Assembly (NCBI GenBank): GCA_002305275.1
Contig: DBQO01000004.1
Coordinates: 1-10,150 of the forward strand
Origin: Bacteroidales bacterium UBA1392
GTDB taxonomy: Bacteria > Bacteroidota > Bacteroidia > Bacteroidales > UBA932
DNA: 10,150 nt
Direction of reading: 5' to 3'
Numbering within the stretch: the stretch's first letter is position 1; every line of letters begins with the position of its first letter. The translations under genes and the position numbers were made by a program. The notes beneath the pieces were generated by a model. It saw only the letters and a list, made by a program, of their open reading frames with translations, was not told where the DNA came from and searched no databases. Positions 1-7,327 of the stretch are shown piece after piece.

Positions 1-1410
1 ACGTTCCTTACTTTGATTACTCAACTTGCCTTCGGCTACTTTGCTTAAGTAAGAACCAATCTCCACCTCCATACGGTCACTGATATCTTCGTATTTCTCA
101 GTTCGATTATAAAGCTTGAGGAATTTCTTATCATCATTCTTCAGGTTTGTCATCTTCTTCACAAAACCGAACATCTTTTTCACACGGGCTGCATATACAT
201 CAACTTCTTTCTCTGCTTGAAGGATAGAGAGTTCATCTGTAGGAGCCAATCCGGTAGATATATATTTCAGTACAAATTCTTCGTCCTCCTCTTCCCCTTT
301 CTTCGGCCTAATTACGGTGAGACATATTTTTTCGTAAAGCTTCACAAACCAAATCATAAGTGAAACATTACAGATATTGAACAAAGTATGGAAGAGTGAC
401 AATCCGTAGGATGTAGCTGCTTGGTAACTGGTATATTTAGCTTGTAATGCAGCCAACTCGGGTGAGAGTTCCGACCTTGGTAGAGTGGTTATTTGATTAT
501 ATACTTCAGGTGATAATGATGAGATAAAACCTTTTATCTCTGAGGGGTGTACCGAAGCAAAACTTGGGACGAGGTTGTCGACAAAATTGACAAAATGTTT
601 AAATACAAGCAGCATCCATATTACACCAAATATGTTGAACATGAGATGGGAGAAAGCAGCTCTTTTTGCCGAGATATTGGCCGGAATTGCGGCCAAGTTG
701 GCGGTGATCGTCGTGCCGATATTCTCTCCCAGAATCATAGCCGTTGCACTGGGAAAGTCGATCCATCCTTTTGCCGCCATAATCAATGTGAGGGCTACTG
801 TAGCACTCGAAGACTGCACTATAAGTGTAAGTACTGTACCCACCATCAAGAAGAAGAGAGTAGAGAGCAGCCCCATTCCGGTAAAGTTTTGTACGAAATC
901 AAGAACTTCCGGATTGTTTTGCAAGTCAGGCATAGAGGATTGCAGAAAATCGAGCCCCATAAAAAGAAAGGAGAATCCAAAGATAAATTCGCCCAACGAT
1001 TTATTTCTGCTTTTGGAAGAGAAAATGAGTGGCAATGCTAGACCCATTAGAGGTATGGAAAGGGCACTGACGGAGAACTTACCGAAGCCGAAAAAGGATA
1101 TAATCCAAGCTGTGACTGTAGTACCGATATTGGCACCCATGATAACTCCAATTGATTGAACAAGACTCAACAGACCGGCATTTACAAAACTTACCACCAT
1201 CACAGTTGTGGCCGATGAAGATTGTATTAGAGCAGTAATCATCACACCTGTCAATACACCCATGATTCGGTTCTTTGTCATGGCCGATAATACGTTTCTG
1301 AGCTTGTTACCGGCTAACTTTTGTAAGCCTTCGCTCATGATCTTCATCCCATAGAGGAACAGGCCCAATGAGCCTACCAATTTTAAGAAATCGATTAAAC
1401 CGTAGTCCAT
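1..1410 (-). CDS. Na+/phosphate cotransporter family protein (NptA/PNaS type), C-terminus outside window
   Basis: An open frame runs from an ATG at 1410-1408 to the window edge without a stop, giving 470 residues. The inverted-repeat architecture of the Na_Pi_cotrans family is visible. The first half has QSSSATT at residues 63-69 followed by GANIGTT near 92-98; the second half has QSSSATV at 199-205 followed by GENIGTT near 228-234. Hydrophobic helices surround these motifs, which in the family form the substrate and sodium sites. After about residue 340 the protein becomes charged and helical, consistent with a PhoU-like cytoplasmic tail that is cut by the window edge; family members are usually 550-600 residues. 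By family it is an inner-membrane sodium-coupled phosphate importer, although the exact substrate is inferred. An upstream ATG at 1427-1425 is out of frame, so the MDYGLID start is preferred. It is divergent from the nucleoside kinase. Confidence 0.93.
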   Translation of the reverse strand, partial: MDYGLIDFLKLVGSLGLFLYGMKIMSEGLQKLAGNKLRNVLSAMTKNRIMGVLTGVMITALIQSSSATTVMVVSFVNAGLLSLVQSIGVIMGANIGTTVTAWIISFFGFGKFSVSALSIPLMGLALPLIFSSKSRNKSLGEFIFGFSFLFMGLDFLQSSMPDLQNNPEVLDFVQNFTGMGLLSTLFFLMVGTVLTLIVQSSSATVALTLIMAAKGWIDFPSATAMILGENIGTTITANLAAIPANISAKRAAFSHLMFNIFGVIWMLLVFKHFVNFVDNLVPSFASVHPSEIKGFISSLSPEVYNQITTLPRSELSPELAALQAKYTSYQAATSYGLSLFHTLFNICNVSLMIWFVKLYEKICLTVIRPKKGEEEDEEFVLKYISTGLAPTDELSILQAEKEVDVYAARVKKMFGFVKKMTNLKNDDKKFLKLYNRTEKYEDISDRMEVEIGSYLSKVAEGKLSNQSKER

Positions 1411-1438
1411 TTTTTAGAATATTTCATTGTTGTGTGCG

Positions 1439-1446
1439 CAAATTTA
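1439..1446 (-). promoter_or_regulatory. Bacteroidota-type -7 promoter element for the Na/Pi cotransporter
   Basis: On the minus strand this reads TAAATTTG, an exact match to the TAnnTTTG consensus of the primary sigma factor in Bacteroidota. It lies 28 nt upstream of the cotransporter ATG. No good -33 TTG is seen at the usual spacing, so the call rests on the -7 element and its position. Confidence 0.5.
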
Positions 1447-1520
1447 AAAATAATAACCGAGATAGAAGGTCTTTGAAATGAAAAACGGGTAATTATACCA
1501 GCAAGTATTTTCTAAAAATG

Positions 1521-1608
1521 CATTCTTTAACTATCAAAATAACATACGATACTTTATAAAAATACACTCTCTGTCTTCCAAAATTGCACTCTCGGTAAAA
1601 ATAGTGTA
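1521..1608. repeat. Degenerate 22-nt phased repeat upstream of the nucleoside kinase
   Basis: Four consecutive 22-nt blocks start at 1521, 1543, 1565 and 1587, each beginning CAT or CAC. The first three place an A-tract at the same offset. Blocks three and four share CACTCTCTGT versus CACTCTCGGT, 9 of 10 positions identical and exactly 22 nt apart. Blocks one and three match at 14 of 22 positions. The periodicity is about two helical turns. The last copy lies at the promoter -33 region. It could be a tandem operator, phased A-tract bending, or chance in AT-rich DNA. Confidence 0.35.
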
Positions 1609-1614
1609 TATTCG
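1584..1614 (+). promoter_or_regulatory. Promoter of the nucleoside kinase/mnmE pair
   Basis: A -33-like TTG at 1584-1586 is followed after 20 nt by TATATTCG at 1607-1614, one mismatch from TAnnTTTG. The predicted transcription start is around 1619-1622, leaving a leader of only about 7-10 nt before the ATG at 1629. No Shine-Dalgarno sequence is visible, as is usual for the phylum. Confidence 0.5.
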
Positions 1615-1628
1615 TCTTTCCAAAAGAA

Positions 1629-3305
1629 ATGATTATGGATTACGACAAGATAAAAGTAAAATGTATTAATACAGGAGAAGAGAAGGAAGTGAAAGGAGGA
1701 ACGCCTCTTACAGCGTTAATTGACTATTTTGGAGTGAAATTACCCTATCCAATAATTAATGCAAAGGTAAATAACAAGACCGAGTCACTTGCATACCGAG
1801 TTTATCGTCCTAAAACAATTGAATTTATTGACCTTAGTGATACTTCTGCAATGCGTACCTATGTCCGTTCGCTTTGTTTTATCTTGGCTAAAGCGGTGGA
1901 TGACCTTTTACCTCATGCCAAGGTATATATCGAACATGCAGTATCGAAAGGATATTATTTTCAAATCGAGTCGGATATGCCGGTTGGAACGACAGAAATC
2001 GATGCTATCCGAAATAGAATGCGAGAGATTGTTGAGGCAGATATACCATTTGTACATGTTGAAGAGGAGACGACGAAAGTAGTACAGCTATTTCGCGAGC
2101 GCGGTATGGAAGATAAGGCCCGTCTATTGGAGACTTCCGATATGCTATATGCACGCTATTCGAAATTGGACGAATATATCGATTATTATTACGGTAGTCT
2201 TACTCCTTCTACCGGTTATATATCCCTGTTTGATATACAGACCTACAATGGCGGTTTCTTATTACAGGTCCCCAAACGGGAGAATCCAGTTGAATTGGAA
2301 CCTCGTGTTCAACAGGAGAAACTGTTTAATGTATACCGAGAACATTTGAAATTCCTGAAAATAAGTCAACTCGATAATGTGGGAGATCTGAATAAAGCGA
2401 AACAGGCTGATCGTATGTCGGAAGTTATTCAAGTGGCCGAAGCATACCAGTCGAAACAGATTGGAGAGATTGCCGAAGAGATTACCCGTCGATTTCAAGA
2501 TGGTGTACGTGTGGTACTCATCTCAGGACCATCTTCATCCGGAAAGACTACATTTCGCAAACGACTTGAAATACAGCTGTTGGTAAATCTGTTGCGACCG
2601 GTAGGTATTTCTCTTGATGATTATTTTGTTGATAGAGACAAAACTCCTCTCGATGAAAAAGGGGAGAAAGACTATGAGTCTCTCTATTCGCTTGATCTGG
2701 AGCTTTTTGAAAAACATATGATCCAGTTGATGCAGGGTGAAGAAGTGGAGCTCCCTTCGTATAATTTTGTTACCGGGAAACGTGAATATAAGAAACACTT
2801 TCTGAAGATGTCGGAGAACAGTATCCTCATCGTGGAGGGTATACATGGCCTTAATCCCGAACTGACCGCACACATACCGCCCGAGAAAATCTTTAAGGTT
2901 TATGTATCAGCACTGACAACGATTTCGCTTGACGACCATAACTGGATTCCTGCTTCCGACAACCGTCTTATCCGACGTATTGTACGTGATTTCCGTTACC
3001 GCGGATATTCTGCTGAGCAGACGATTTCTCGCTGGGAAAGTGTGCGTCGAGGTGAAGATAAATGGATTTTCCCATTCCAGGAAAATGCCGACGTGATGTT
3101 CAACTCAGCAATGATCTATGAGCTGGCTGCCATTCGACGTCATGCCGAACCTATTTTATTGCAAGTACCCCGCACGGCTCCGGAATATTCCGAAGCGTAT
3201 CGATTGCTCAAGTTTTTAAGTTATTTCAATTATATTACCGATCGGGAACTTCCTCCCACCTCGTTGTTGCGTGAGTTTTTGGGAGGTAGCAGCTTCCGGT
3301 ATTAA
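1629..3305 (+). CDS. Nucleoside kinase of uridine kinase type with N-terminal TGS/ThrRS-like region
   Basis: The 558-residue protein has two parts. Residues about 3-60 resemble a TGS domain. Residues about 60-280 resemble the N-terminal (SAD-like) region of threonyl-tRNA synthetase. A uridine kinase/phosphoribulokinase-type P-loop domain follows from about residue 285. The Walker A motif GPSSSGKT is at 300-307, the substrate-side DDYF at 330-333, and the Walker B-like segment EGIHG at 403-407. By family it phosphorylates a nucleoside, probably uridine or cytidine, with ATP or GTP in the cytoplasm (pyrimidine salvage). The role of the synthetase-like half is not known to me. Its length of about 550 residues is normal for this fused family and clearly longer than plain Udk of about 210. 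A second ATG at 1635 would shorten the protein by two residues. Only 21 nt separate it from mnmE, which suggests co-transcription. Confidence 0.88.
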   Translation: MIMDYDKIKVKCINTGEEKEVKGGTPLTALIDYFGVKLPYPIINAKVNNKTESLAYRVYRPKTIEFIDLSDTSAMRTYVRSLCFILAKAVDDLLPHAKVYIEHAVSKGYYFQIESDMPVGTTEIDAIRNRMREIVEADIPFVHVEEETTKVVQLFRERGMEDKARLLETSDMLYARYSKLDEYIDYYYGSLTPSTGYISLFDIQTYNGGFLLQVPKRENPVELEPRVQQEKLFNVYREHLKFLKISQLDNVGDLNKAKQADRMSEVIQVAEAYQSKQIGEIAEEITRRFQDGVRVVLISGPSSSGKTTFRKRLEIQLLVNLLRPVGISLDDYFVDRDKTPLDEKGEKDYESLYSLDLELFEKHMIQLMQGEEVELPSYNFVTGKREYKKHFLKMSENSILIVEGIHGLNPELTAHIPPEKIFKVYVSALTTISLDDHNWIPASDNRLIRRIVRDFRYRGYSAEQTISRWESVRRGEDKWIFPFQENADVMFNSAMIYELAAIRRHAEPILLQVPRTAPEYSEAYRLLKFLSYFNYITDRELPPTSLLREFLGGSSFRY

Positions 3306-3326
3306 AGATTCGCTTATTTTATAGTT

Positions 3327-4712
3327 ATGTCTGATATTATTTGTGCCATTTCCACCCCACCCGGCATGGGGGCAATTTCTGTGATTCGTTTATCTGGTGA
3401 GGGATCTATATCTCTCATTGACAAAGTATTTGCTACTCCTTCGGGAAAGAAACTCACGAATGCATTTGCCAACAGAGTCTACTTTGGAGGTATTCATGCT
3501 GGAGAGGAGCTGTTAGACGAAGTGTTGGTGACCATCTTTCGGGCCCCTCATTCGTTCACAGGGGAAGAGAGTGTTGAGATTTCCTGTCACGGGTCGGTTT
3601 ATATTCAGCAGCGCCTCATGGAGCTTCTTTTGAGTGAAGGAGCCCGTCTGGCAAACGCCGGGGAGTTTACTCGGCGAGCCTTTCAGAATGGTAAATTTGA
3701 CCTGAGTCAGGCCGAAGCAGTTGCCGATCTTATTGCTTCCTCATCGCAAGCTTCACATCGAGTGGCCATGAACCAGATGCGGGGAGGATTTGCCCGAAAA
3801 CTGGCACTGCTGCGAGATAAGCTGTTGCAGTTTGTCTCCCTGATAGAGTTGGAACTCGATTTCTCGGAAGAGGATGTAGAGTTTGCCAATCGAGATAAGC
3901 TATACGAACTGACACAAGAGATTGAAAAGGAGATTCAGACCCTTGTTGATTCATTTAGATTAGGGAATGCTATAAAAAGTGGGATACCTGTGGCCATCAT
4001 TGGTGAAACCAACGCCGGTAAATCGACGTTGTTGAACCTACTTCTTAATGAAGAGAAAGCCATTGTCAGTGATATTCACGGTACTACTCGCGACGTAATT
4101 GAAGATACAGTGATTATGGGGGATGTAACATTCCGCTTTATCGATACAGCCGGTATACGGCAAACAACCGATGCCATTGAAACACTTGGCATCGAACGAA
4201 CTTTCCGTAAGATAGAGCAGGCGTCTATTGTCCTTTGGATGATTGATATGACTACACAACGCGAGCAAATTGAAACTTTGGCTGCATCCATCCTTCCCAA
4301 GTTTCAAGATAAAAAGGTGTTTCTACTGTTCAATAAGGCTGATCTAGTTTCTGAGGAAGTGAGAATCGACTTTGATACCATCTTCCCAGAACTCGATTCT
4401 ATCAGGCTCTTTATTTCTGCAAAGAATCACCTAAACACAGATCAATTACAGGAGTTACTGGTAGAAGCAGCCGCAGTTCCCTCCATTAGAGAGGAGGATG
4501 TGATTGTAACCAACCTGCGTCATTATACCTCACTAAGCAGTGCACTCACCTCCATCCGTCGTGTGAAGGAGGGACTTGAGATTGGAATCACCCACGACTT
4601 CCTCTCGCAGGATATACGTGAGTGTATGTTCTATCTTGGTGAGATTACCGGTCAGATATCTACAGACGAGATCTTGGGGAATATATTCAGTAAGTTCTGT
4701 ATCGGAAAGTAG
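3327..4712 (+). CDS. mnmE: tRNA uridine-5-carboxymethylaminomethyl(34) synthesis GTPase MnmE
   Basis: This complete 461-residue MnmE (TrmE) has the family's normal length. With MnmG it installs the cmnm5 or nm5 group on wobble uridine 34 of certain tRNAs, using GTP and a folate one-carbon donor. The N-terminal folate-binding domain begins IICAISTPPGMGAISVIRLSG, with further family signatures near residues 110-135 (NAGEFTRRAFQNGK, LSQAEAVADLI). The G domain carries G1 GETNAGKS at 226-233, G2 GTTRD at 252-256, G3 DTAG at 273-276 and G4 NKAD at 336-339. The diagnostic C-terminus CIGK (458-461), with the catalytic cysteine, is intact. It follows the nucleoside kinase closely and likely shares its promoter. 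No strong terminator is visible before the convergent gene. Confidence 0.97.
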   Translation: MSDIICAISTPPGMGAISVIRLSGEGSISLIDKVFATPSGKKLTNAFANRVYFGGIHAGEELLDEVLVTIFRAPHSFTGEESVEISCHGSVYIQQRLMELLLSEGARLANAGEFTRRAFQNGKFDLSQAEAVADLIASSSQASHRVAMNQMRGGFARKLALLRDKLLQFVSLIELELDFSEEDVEFANRDKLYELTQEIEKEIQTLVDSFRLGNAIKSGIPVAIIGETNAGKSTLLNLLLNEEKAIVSDIHGTTRDVIEDTVIMGDVTFRFIDTAGIRQTTDAIETLGIERTFRKIEQASIVLWMIDMTTQREQIETLAASILPKFQDKKVFLLFNKADLVSEEVRIDFDTIFPELDSIRLFISAKNHLNTDQLQELLVEAAAVPSIREEDVIVTNLRHYTSLSSALTSIRRVKEGLEIGITHDFLSQDIRECMFYLGEITGQISTDEILGNIFSKFCIGK

Positions 4713-4809
4713 ACATTAAGAGCAATCCGTTGAAAAGGTCAGTTTATAACTCTCTAAAAGGAGAACTTACCGAATTTAACAAATCGATAGGATATCTTAT
4801 ATTGATTGT
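4713..4809. other. Convergent intergenic spacer between mnmE and the ADP-ribosylglycohydrolase gene
   Basis: This 97-nt AT-rich spacer has no coding signal. The only candidate hairpin is a 7-bp arm pair, 4783-4789 with 4800-4806, containing one G-U pair and no GC core or U-tract. It is too weak to call a terminator. Confidence 0.5.
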
Positions 4810-6369
4810 TTAATCATGATGATGCTTTTTTATCGGTGCATCAGAGTAAATGATGGCCTCTTGTAAATGGATATAAGTATCTTTCTCTGGATTCAACCAT
4901 TGAAAAGTCACTCTGTGTTTGCCCTTGGGCAACATATATTTCCAAAATAGCTCATGCCGGCGCGTAGTGAAAAGTGCCGGCAAGTTAGCTGTTTCCACCA
5001 GTTCTCCATCGATATACATTTCTACCAACCCGACATAGTTTTCATTCTTAGCCCTAACATTCCCTTTGAATACAATACCGGTGCCTTCAAAGGTAATTGT
5101 ATCGGCATTGTCAATCATTTTATTGATCCCTTTTTTATCTATGGGATACATGCCTTCAAAAGATTTTTCGTAGCGAACCGGAACAGGCTGTTGACAGAAA
5201 ATAGTCACGTTATTATTGTTCACTCGACCTCCATTGCGCTCTACTACAAGAAGTGCTTGATCGAAACTCATTTGATATGCTTTATTCAATGAGATTGAGG
5301 TGTAGGCAAAGTCCATATCCTCCACCTCACGTAGGTTCTTCATCCAATATTCTGGTATTTTGTTGTAGCCTATCATGGTACCTAATATACCTGCTGCAGA
5401 TGCAGCATTACAATCAGAATCCTGACCACAACGAGTGGCAATATCCATTGTTTTATAGAAATCGCCTTCTCCATACAACAGTCCGATGAGAATATAGGCA
5501 CTATTGATTACCGCATCAATGTTGAAAGCTGCAAAAACGCCATCCGGGCAACCGATATCTTCGCTCCATTTCTTTTCGCATTCAAACCAAGTTCTCTTCC
5601 AGTCGTCGGGATATTGCCTGTGCCAGTCAATCACATCCTTCATACATTGGTAATACCTGCTTTCCTGCGGAATTGTTTTCAGTGCTTCGGATACAATAAA
5701 TTCCATATCGTCAGACACAAAGGCAAGTGTGTACATAGCAGCTACATATACACCACCATACCATCCATCTCCATAATTCATGATATGTCCTATTTTATCC
5801 GAAATCTCCGAAGAAGTATTGGGCATACCAGGAGCCATCAACCCCGCAAAGTCGGCTTCTATCTGGAAATCGATGTCGTCGGCATGTGGATTATTGAGCC
5901 AATGGCCGGAAGCAGGAGGCATCAAACCTTGAAGGATATTATACCGTGCGGCCTGATTGGCGTGCCACAATTTATATTCTGCTGTGGCAAAAGCCATCGC
6001 AAATGAATCTACCGGAGCATCCAGTCCTAGACGATCGAAAACATTGACAAATGTTAGATTCATGTAGATGTCGTCATACAATCCGGAGCTGTTAGTATAC
6101 CACTGCTTCACTATGCCATCCGGCCAAGATATGGGTGTATAATCCTGTATCATGGTTCCGTTGAACTTGAACTCTGTAGGCCCAGCGTACGTACATGCGA
6201 TTGTTTTTCCAGCCCAACCACCTTTAATTTTATCCATCAACGCATCCCGACTCATCGTAACTTCGGCTGGGAGAGATTTACGCTGAATGGTTGTTCCTGA
6301 GTGATTACATCCCAATAGCCCCACCAATAGTAAAGTGAAAGCAGCCATTATACGATAATTGCTTTTCAT
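4810..6369 (-). CDS. Lipoprotein of the ADP-ribosylglycohydrolase family with C-terminal beta domain
   Basis: The 519-residue protein starts with a lipoprotein signal: a charged start, a hydrophobic stretch at residues 8-20, and lipobox LLGC with the lipidated Cys at 21. Maturation would place it in the periplasm or on an outer-membrane leaflet. Residues about 40-370 match the ADP-ribosylglycohydrolase (DraG/ARH) fold. KGGWAGK is at 49-55, the metal-site acidic cluster DDIYMN at 99-104, and the C-terminal metal motif GQDSDCNAA at 315-323. Residues about 425-510 look like an all-beta appendage, possibly a carbohydrate-binding or jelly-roll domain. The family removes ADP-ribose from proteins or small molecules, but exported Bacteroidota members are largely uncharacterised and may act on other N- or O-glycosidic substrates. 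The C-terminus ends with three His. It is divergent from the MBL-fold gene across 199 nt. The ATG at 6369 is favoured because it gives an intact signal peptide. Confidence 0.88.
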   Translation of the reverse strand: MKSNYRIMAAFTLLLVGLLGCNHSGTTIQRKSLPAEVTMSRDALMDKIKGGWAGKTIACTYAGPTEFKFNGTMIQDYTPISWPDGIVKQWYTNSSGLYDDIYMNLTFVNVFDRLGLDAPVDSFAMAFATAEYKLWHANQAARYNILQGLMPPASGHWLNNPHADDIDFQIEADFAGLMAPGMPNTSSEISDKIGHIMNYGDGWYGGVYVAAMYTLAFVSDDMEFIVSEALKTIPQESRYYQCMKDVIDWHRQYPDDWKRTWFECEKKWSEDIGCPDGVFAAFNIDAVINSAYILIGLLYGEGDFYKTMDIATRCGQDSDCNAASAAGILGTMIGYNKIPEYWMKNLREVEDMDFAYTSISLNKAYQMSFDQALLVVERNGGRVNNNNVTIFCQQPVPVRYEKSFEGMYPIDKKGINKMIDNADTITFEGTGIVFKGNVRAKNENYVGLVEMYIDGELVETANLPALFTTRRHELFWKYMLPKGKHRVTFQWLNPEKDTYIHLQEAIIYSDAPIKKHHHD

Positions 6370-6465
6370 CGATATGATATACTTGTGTTTTACAACTAAC
6401 CCAATCTACTGGTAAAAGGGTATTGTGTTATTTAGTGGAAATATACTTTCAACAATGTAAAAATA

Positions 6466-6485
6466 TAGTTTAATTTATTAAACTA
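6466..6485. promoter_or_regulatory. 20-bp perfect palindrome (9-bp arms), candidate operator
   Basis: TAGTTTAAT at 6466-6474 and ATTAAACTA at 6477-6485 are exact reverse complements separated by TT. It sits in the divergent region between the ADP-ribosylglycohydrolase and MBL-fold genes, about 97 nt from the former's ATG. The symmetry and size fit a dimeric repressor site. It is AT-only apart from one C/G pair per arm, so chance is possible. Confidence 0.45.
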
Positions 6486-6520
6486 CAAGAAAGACATAAT
6501 TTTATAGTGATTTTTCTTTA

Positions 6521-6540
6521 TTACCTTTGTTCTAAGGTAA
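6521..6540. promoter_or_regulatory. 20-bp inverted repeat (7-bp arms) overlapping the promoter of the MBL-fold gene
   Basis: TTACCTT at 6521-6527 and AAGGTAA at 6534-6540 are exact reverse complements with a 6-nt spacer. The repeat covers the -7 element TACCTTTG and the expected transcription start, the usual place for a repressor operator. The candidate protein is unknown, and no regulator gene is adjacent. Confidence 0.45.
6522..6529 (+). promoter_or_regulatory. Bacteroidota-type -7 promoter element for the MBL-fold gene
   Basis: TACCTTTG matches TAnnTTTG exactly and lies 39 nt upstream of the GTG start. The -33 side is only T-rich (TTT at 6501-6503), so that half is weak. Confidence 0.55.
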
Positions 6541-6568
6541 AAAAATAGATTCTCAAATAAGCTACACA

Positions 6569-7288
6569 GTGAATGTTACCGTCTTAGATATAGAGTTTGA
6601 ATACAACGGAACTATGCAGATTATTAACCCAGTTGTCTTGCAAGATAATGATTTTTTGATTTTAGTGGATGCCGGTTATCCGAAACAGCGTATTCAGTTT
6701 GAAGAATCTGCTAAACAGCATGGTATTCAACTTGAAAAGTTGACCCATATAATTCTCACACATCACGATTTTGATCATATTGGCTCATTGGCTGAGTTTA
6801 AAAGAAACTATCCATCTGTCAAAATAGTAGCATCAGAAATAGAAAAGGAATATATAGAGAAAAGAAAAAAACCTCTTCGGTTGCAGCAGGCGGAAAAAGT
6901 CTATCCATCTTTACTCGATAAAGATAAACCAAAGGCACTGATATTTCACAAGATATTAGAGAGTATAGAAGAGGTAAAAGTCGATGAGATCGTAACAGAC
7001 CATCAGCTATTGCCAATTGGTGATGGCATTGAAGTCATCTTTACCCCGGGGCATACGGAAGGACATATATCACTCTATCTGAAAGAGAGTAAAATACTTA
7101 TCTCTGGTGATGCATTATTTCTGGACGAACAACAGCTAAAAATTCCACATCCAGAATTTGCATACGATGTTGAGATGGCAAAAGCATCTATTAAGAAGTT
7201 ATTTAATTACGAAATAGATCAGATTATTTGTTATCATGGTGGTTTATTGAAGGGAAATTGGAAAGAGGCAATGTCGTTTGAAAATTGA
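6569..7288 (+). CDS. Metallo-beta-lactamase-fold hydrolase (YflN-like)
   Basis: This 239-residue cytoplasmic protein starts at a GTG codon (MNVTVLDIEFEYNG). The start is supported by the family's usual N-terminal beta strands, since the next in-frame ATG is 15 codons later and would remove strand one. Metal-binding motifs in order are THHDFDH (64-70), H162 within GHTEGH (161-166), D181 within SGDA, and H223 within YHGG. The first motif reads HxDxDH rather than the classic HxHxDH, a variant I recognise from YflN-type family members. The domain hydrolyses ester, thioester, lactone or phosphoester bonds using one or two metal ions; the substrate here cannot be told. It ends 39 nt before the helicase gene, so the two may be co-transcribed. 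It has its own promoter element at 6522 overlapped by an inverted repeat. Confidence 0.88.
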   Translation: MNVTVLDIEFEYNGTMQIINPVVLQDNDFLILVDAGYPKQRIQFEESAKQHGIQLEKLTHIILTHHDFDHIGSLAEFKRNYPSVKIVASEIEKEYIEKRKKPLRLQQAEKVYPSLLDKDKPKALIFHKILESIEEVKVDEIVTDHQLLPIGDGIEVIFTPGHTEGHISLYLKESKILISGDALFLDEQQLKIPHPEFAYDVEMAKASIKKLFNYEIDQIICYHGGLLKGNWKEAMSFEN

Positions 7289-7327
7289 GGAGAATAATTA
7301 GAATAAAATAAATCACACCTTTGAGTT

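Noticed and set aside
547..1159. Two overlapping plus-strand open frames within the cotransporter region
   Set aside because: They are antisense to the well-supported Na/Pi cotransporter frame, have cysteine-rich or low-complexity translations and match no family; they are shadows.
4783..4806. Possible bidirectional terminator hairpin between mnmE and the ARH gene
   Set aside because: The stem is 7 bp with one wobble pair and a 10-nt loop, AT-rich, and not followed by a clear T-run.
6401..6408. Minus-strand -7 element TAGATTGG for the ADP-ribosylglycohydrolase gene
   Set aside because: It differs from TAnnTTTG at one fixed position and has no -33 TTG at the proper spacing, so support is too thin for a feature.
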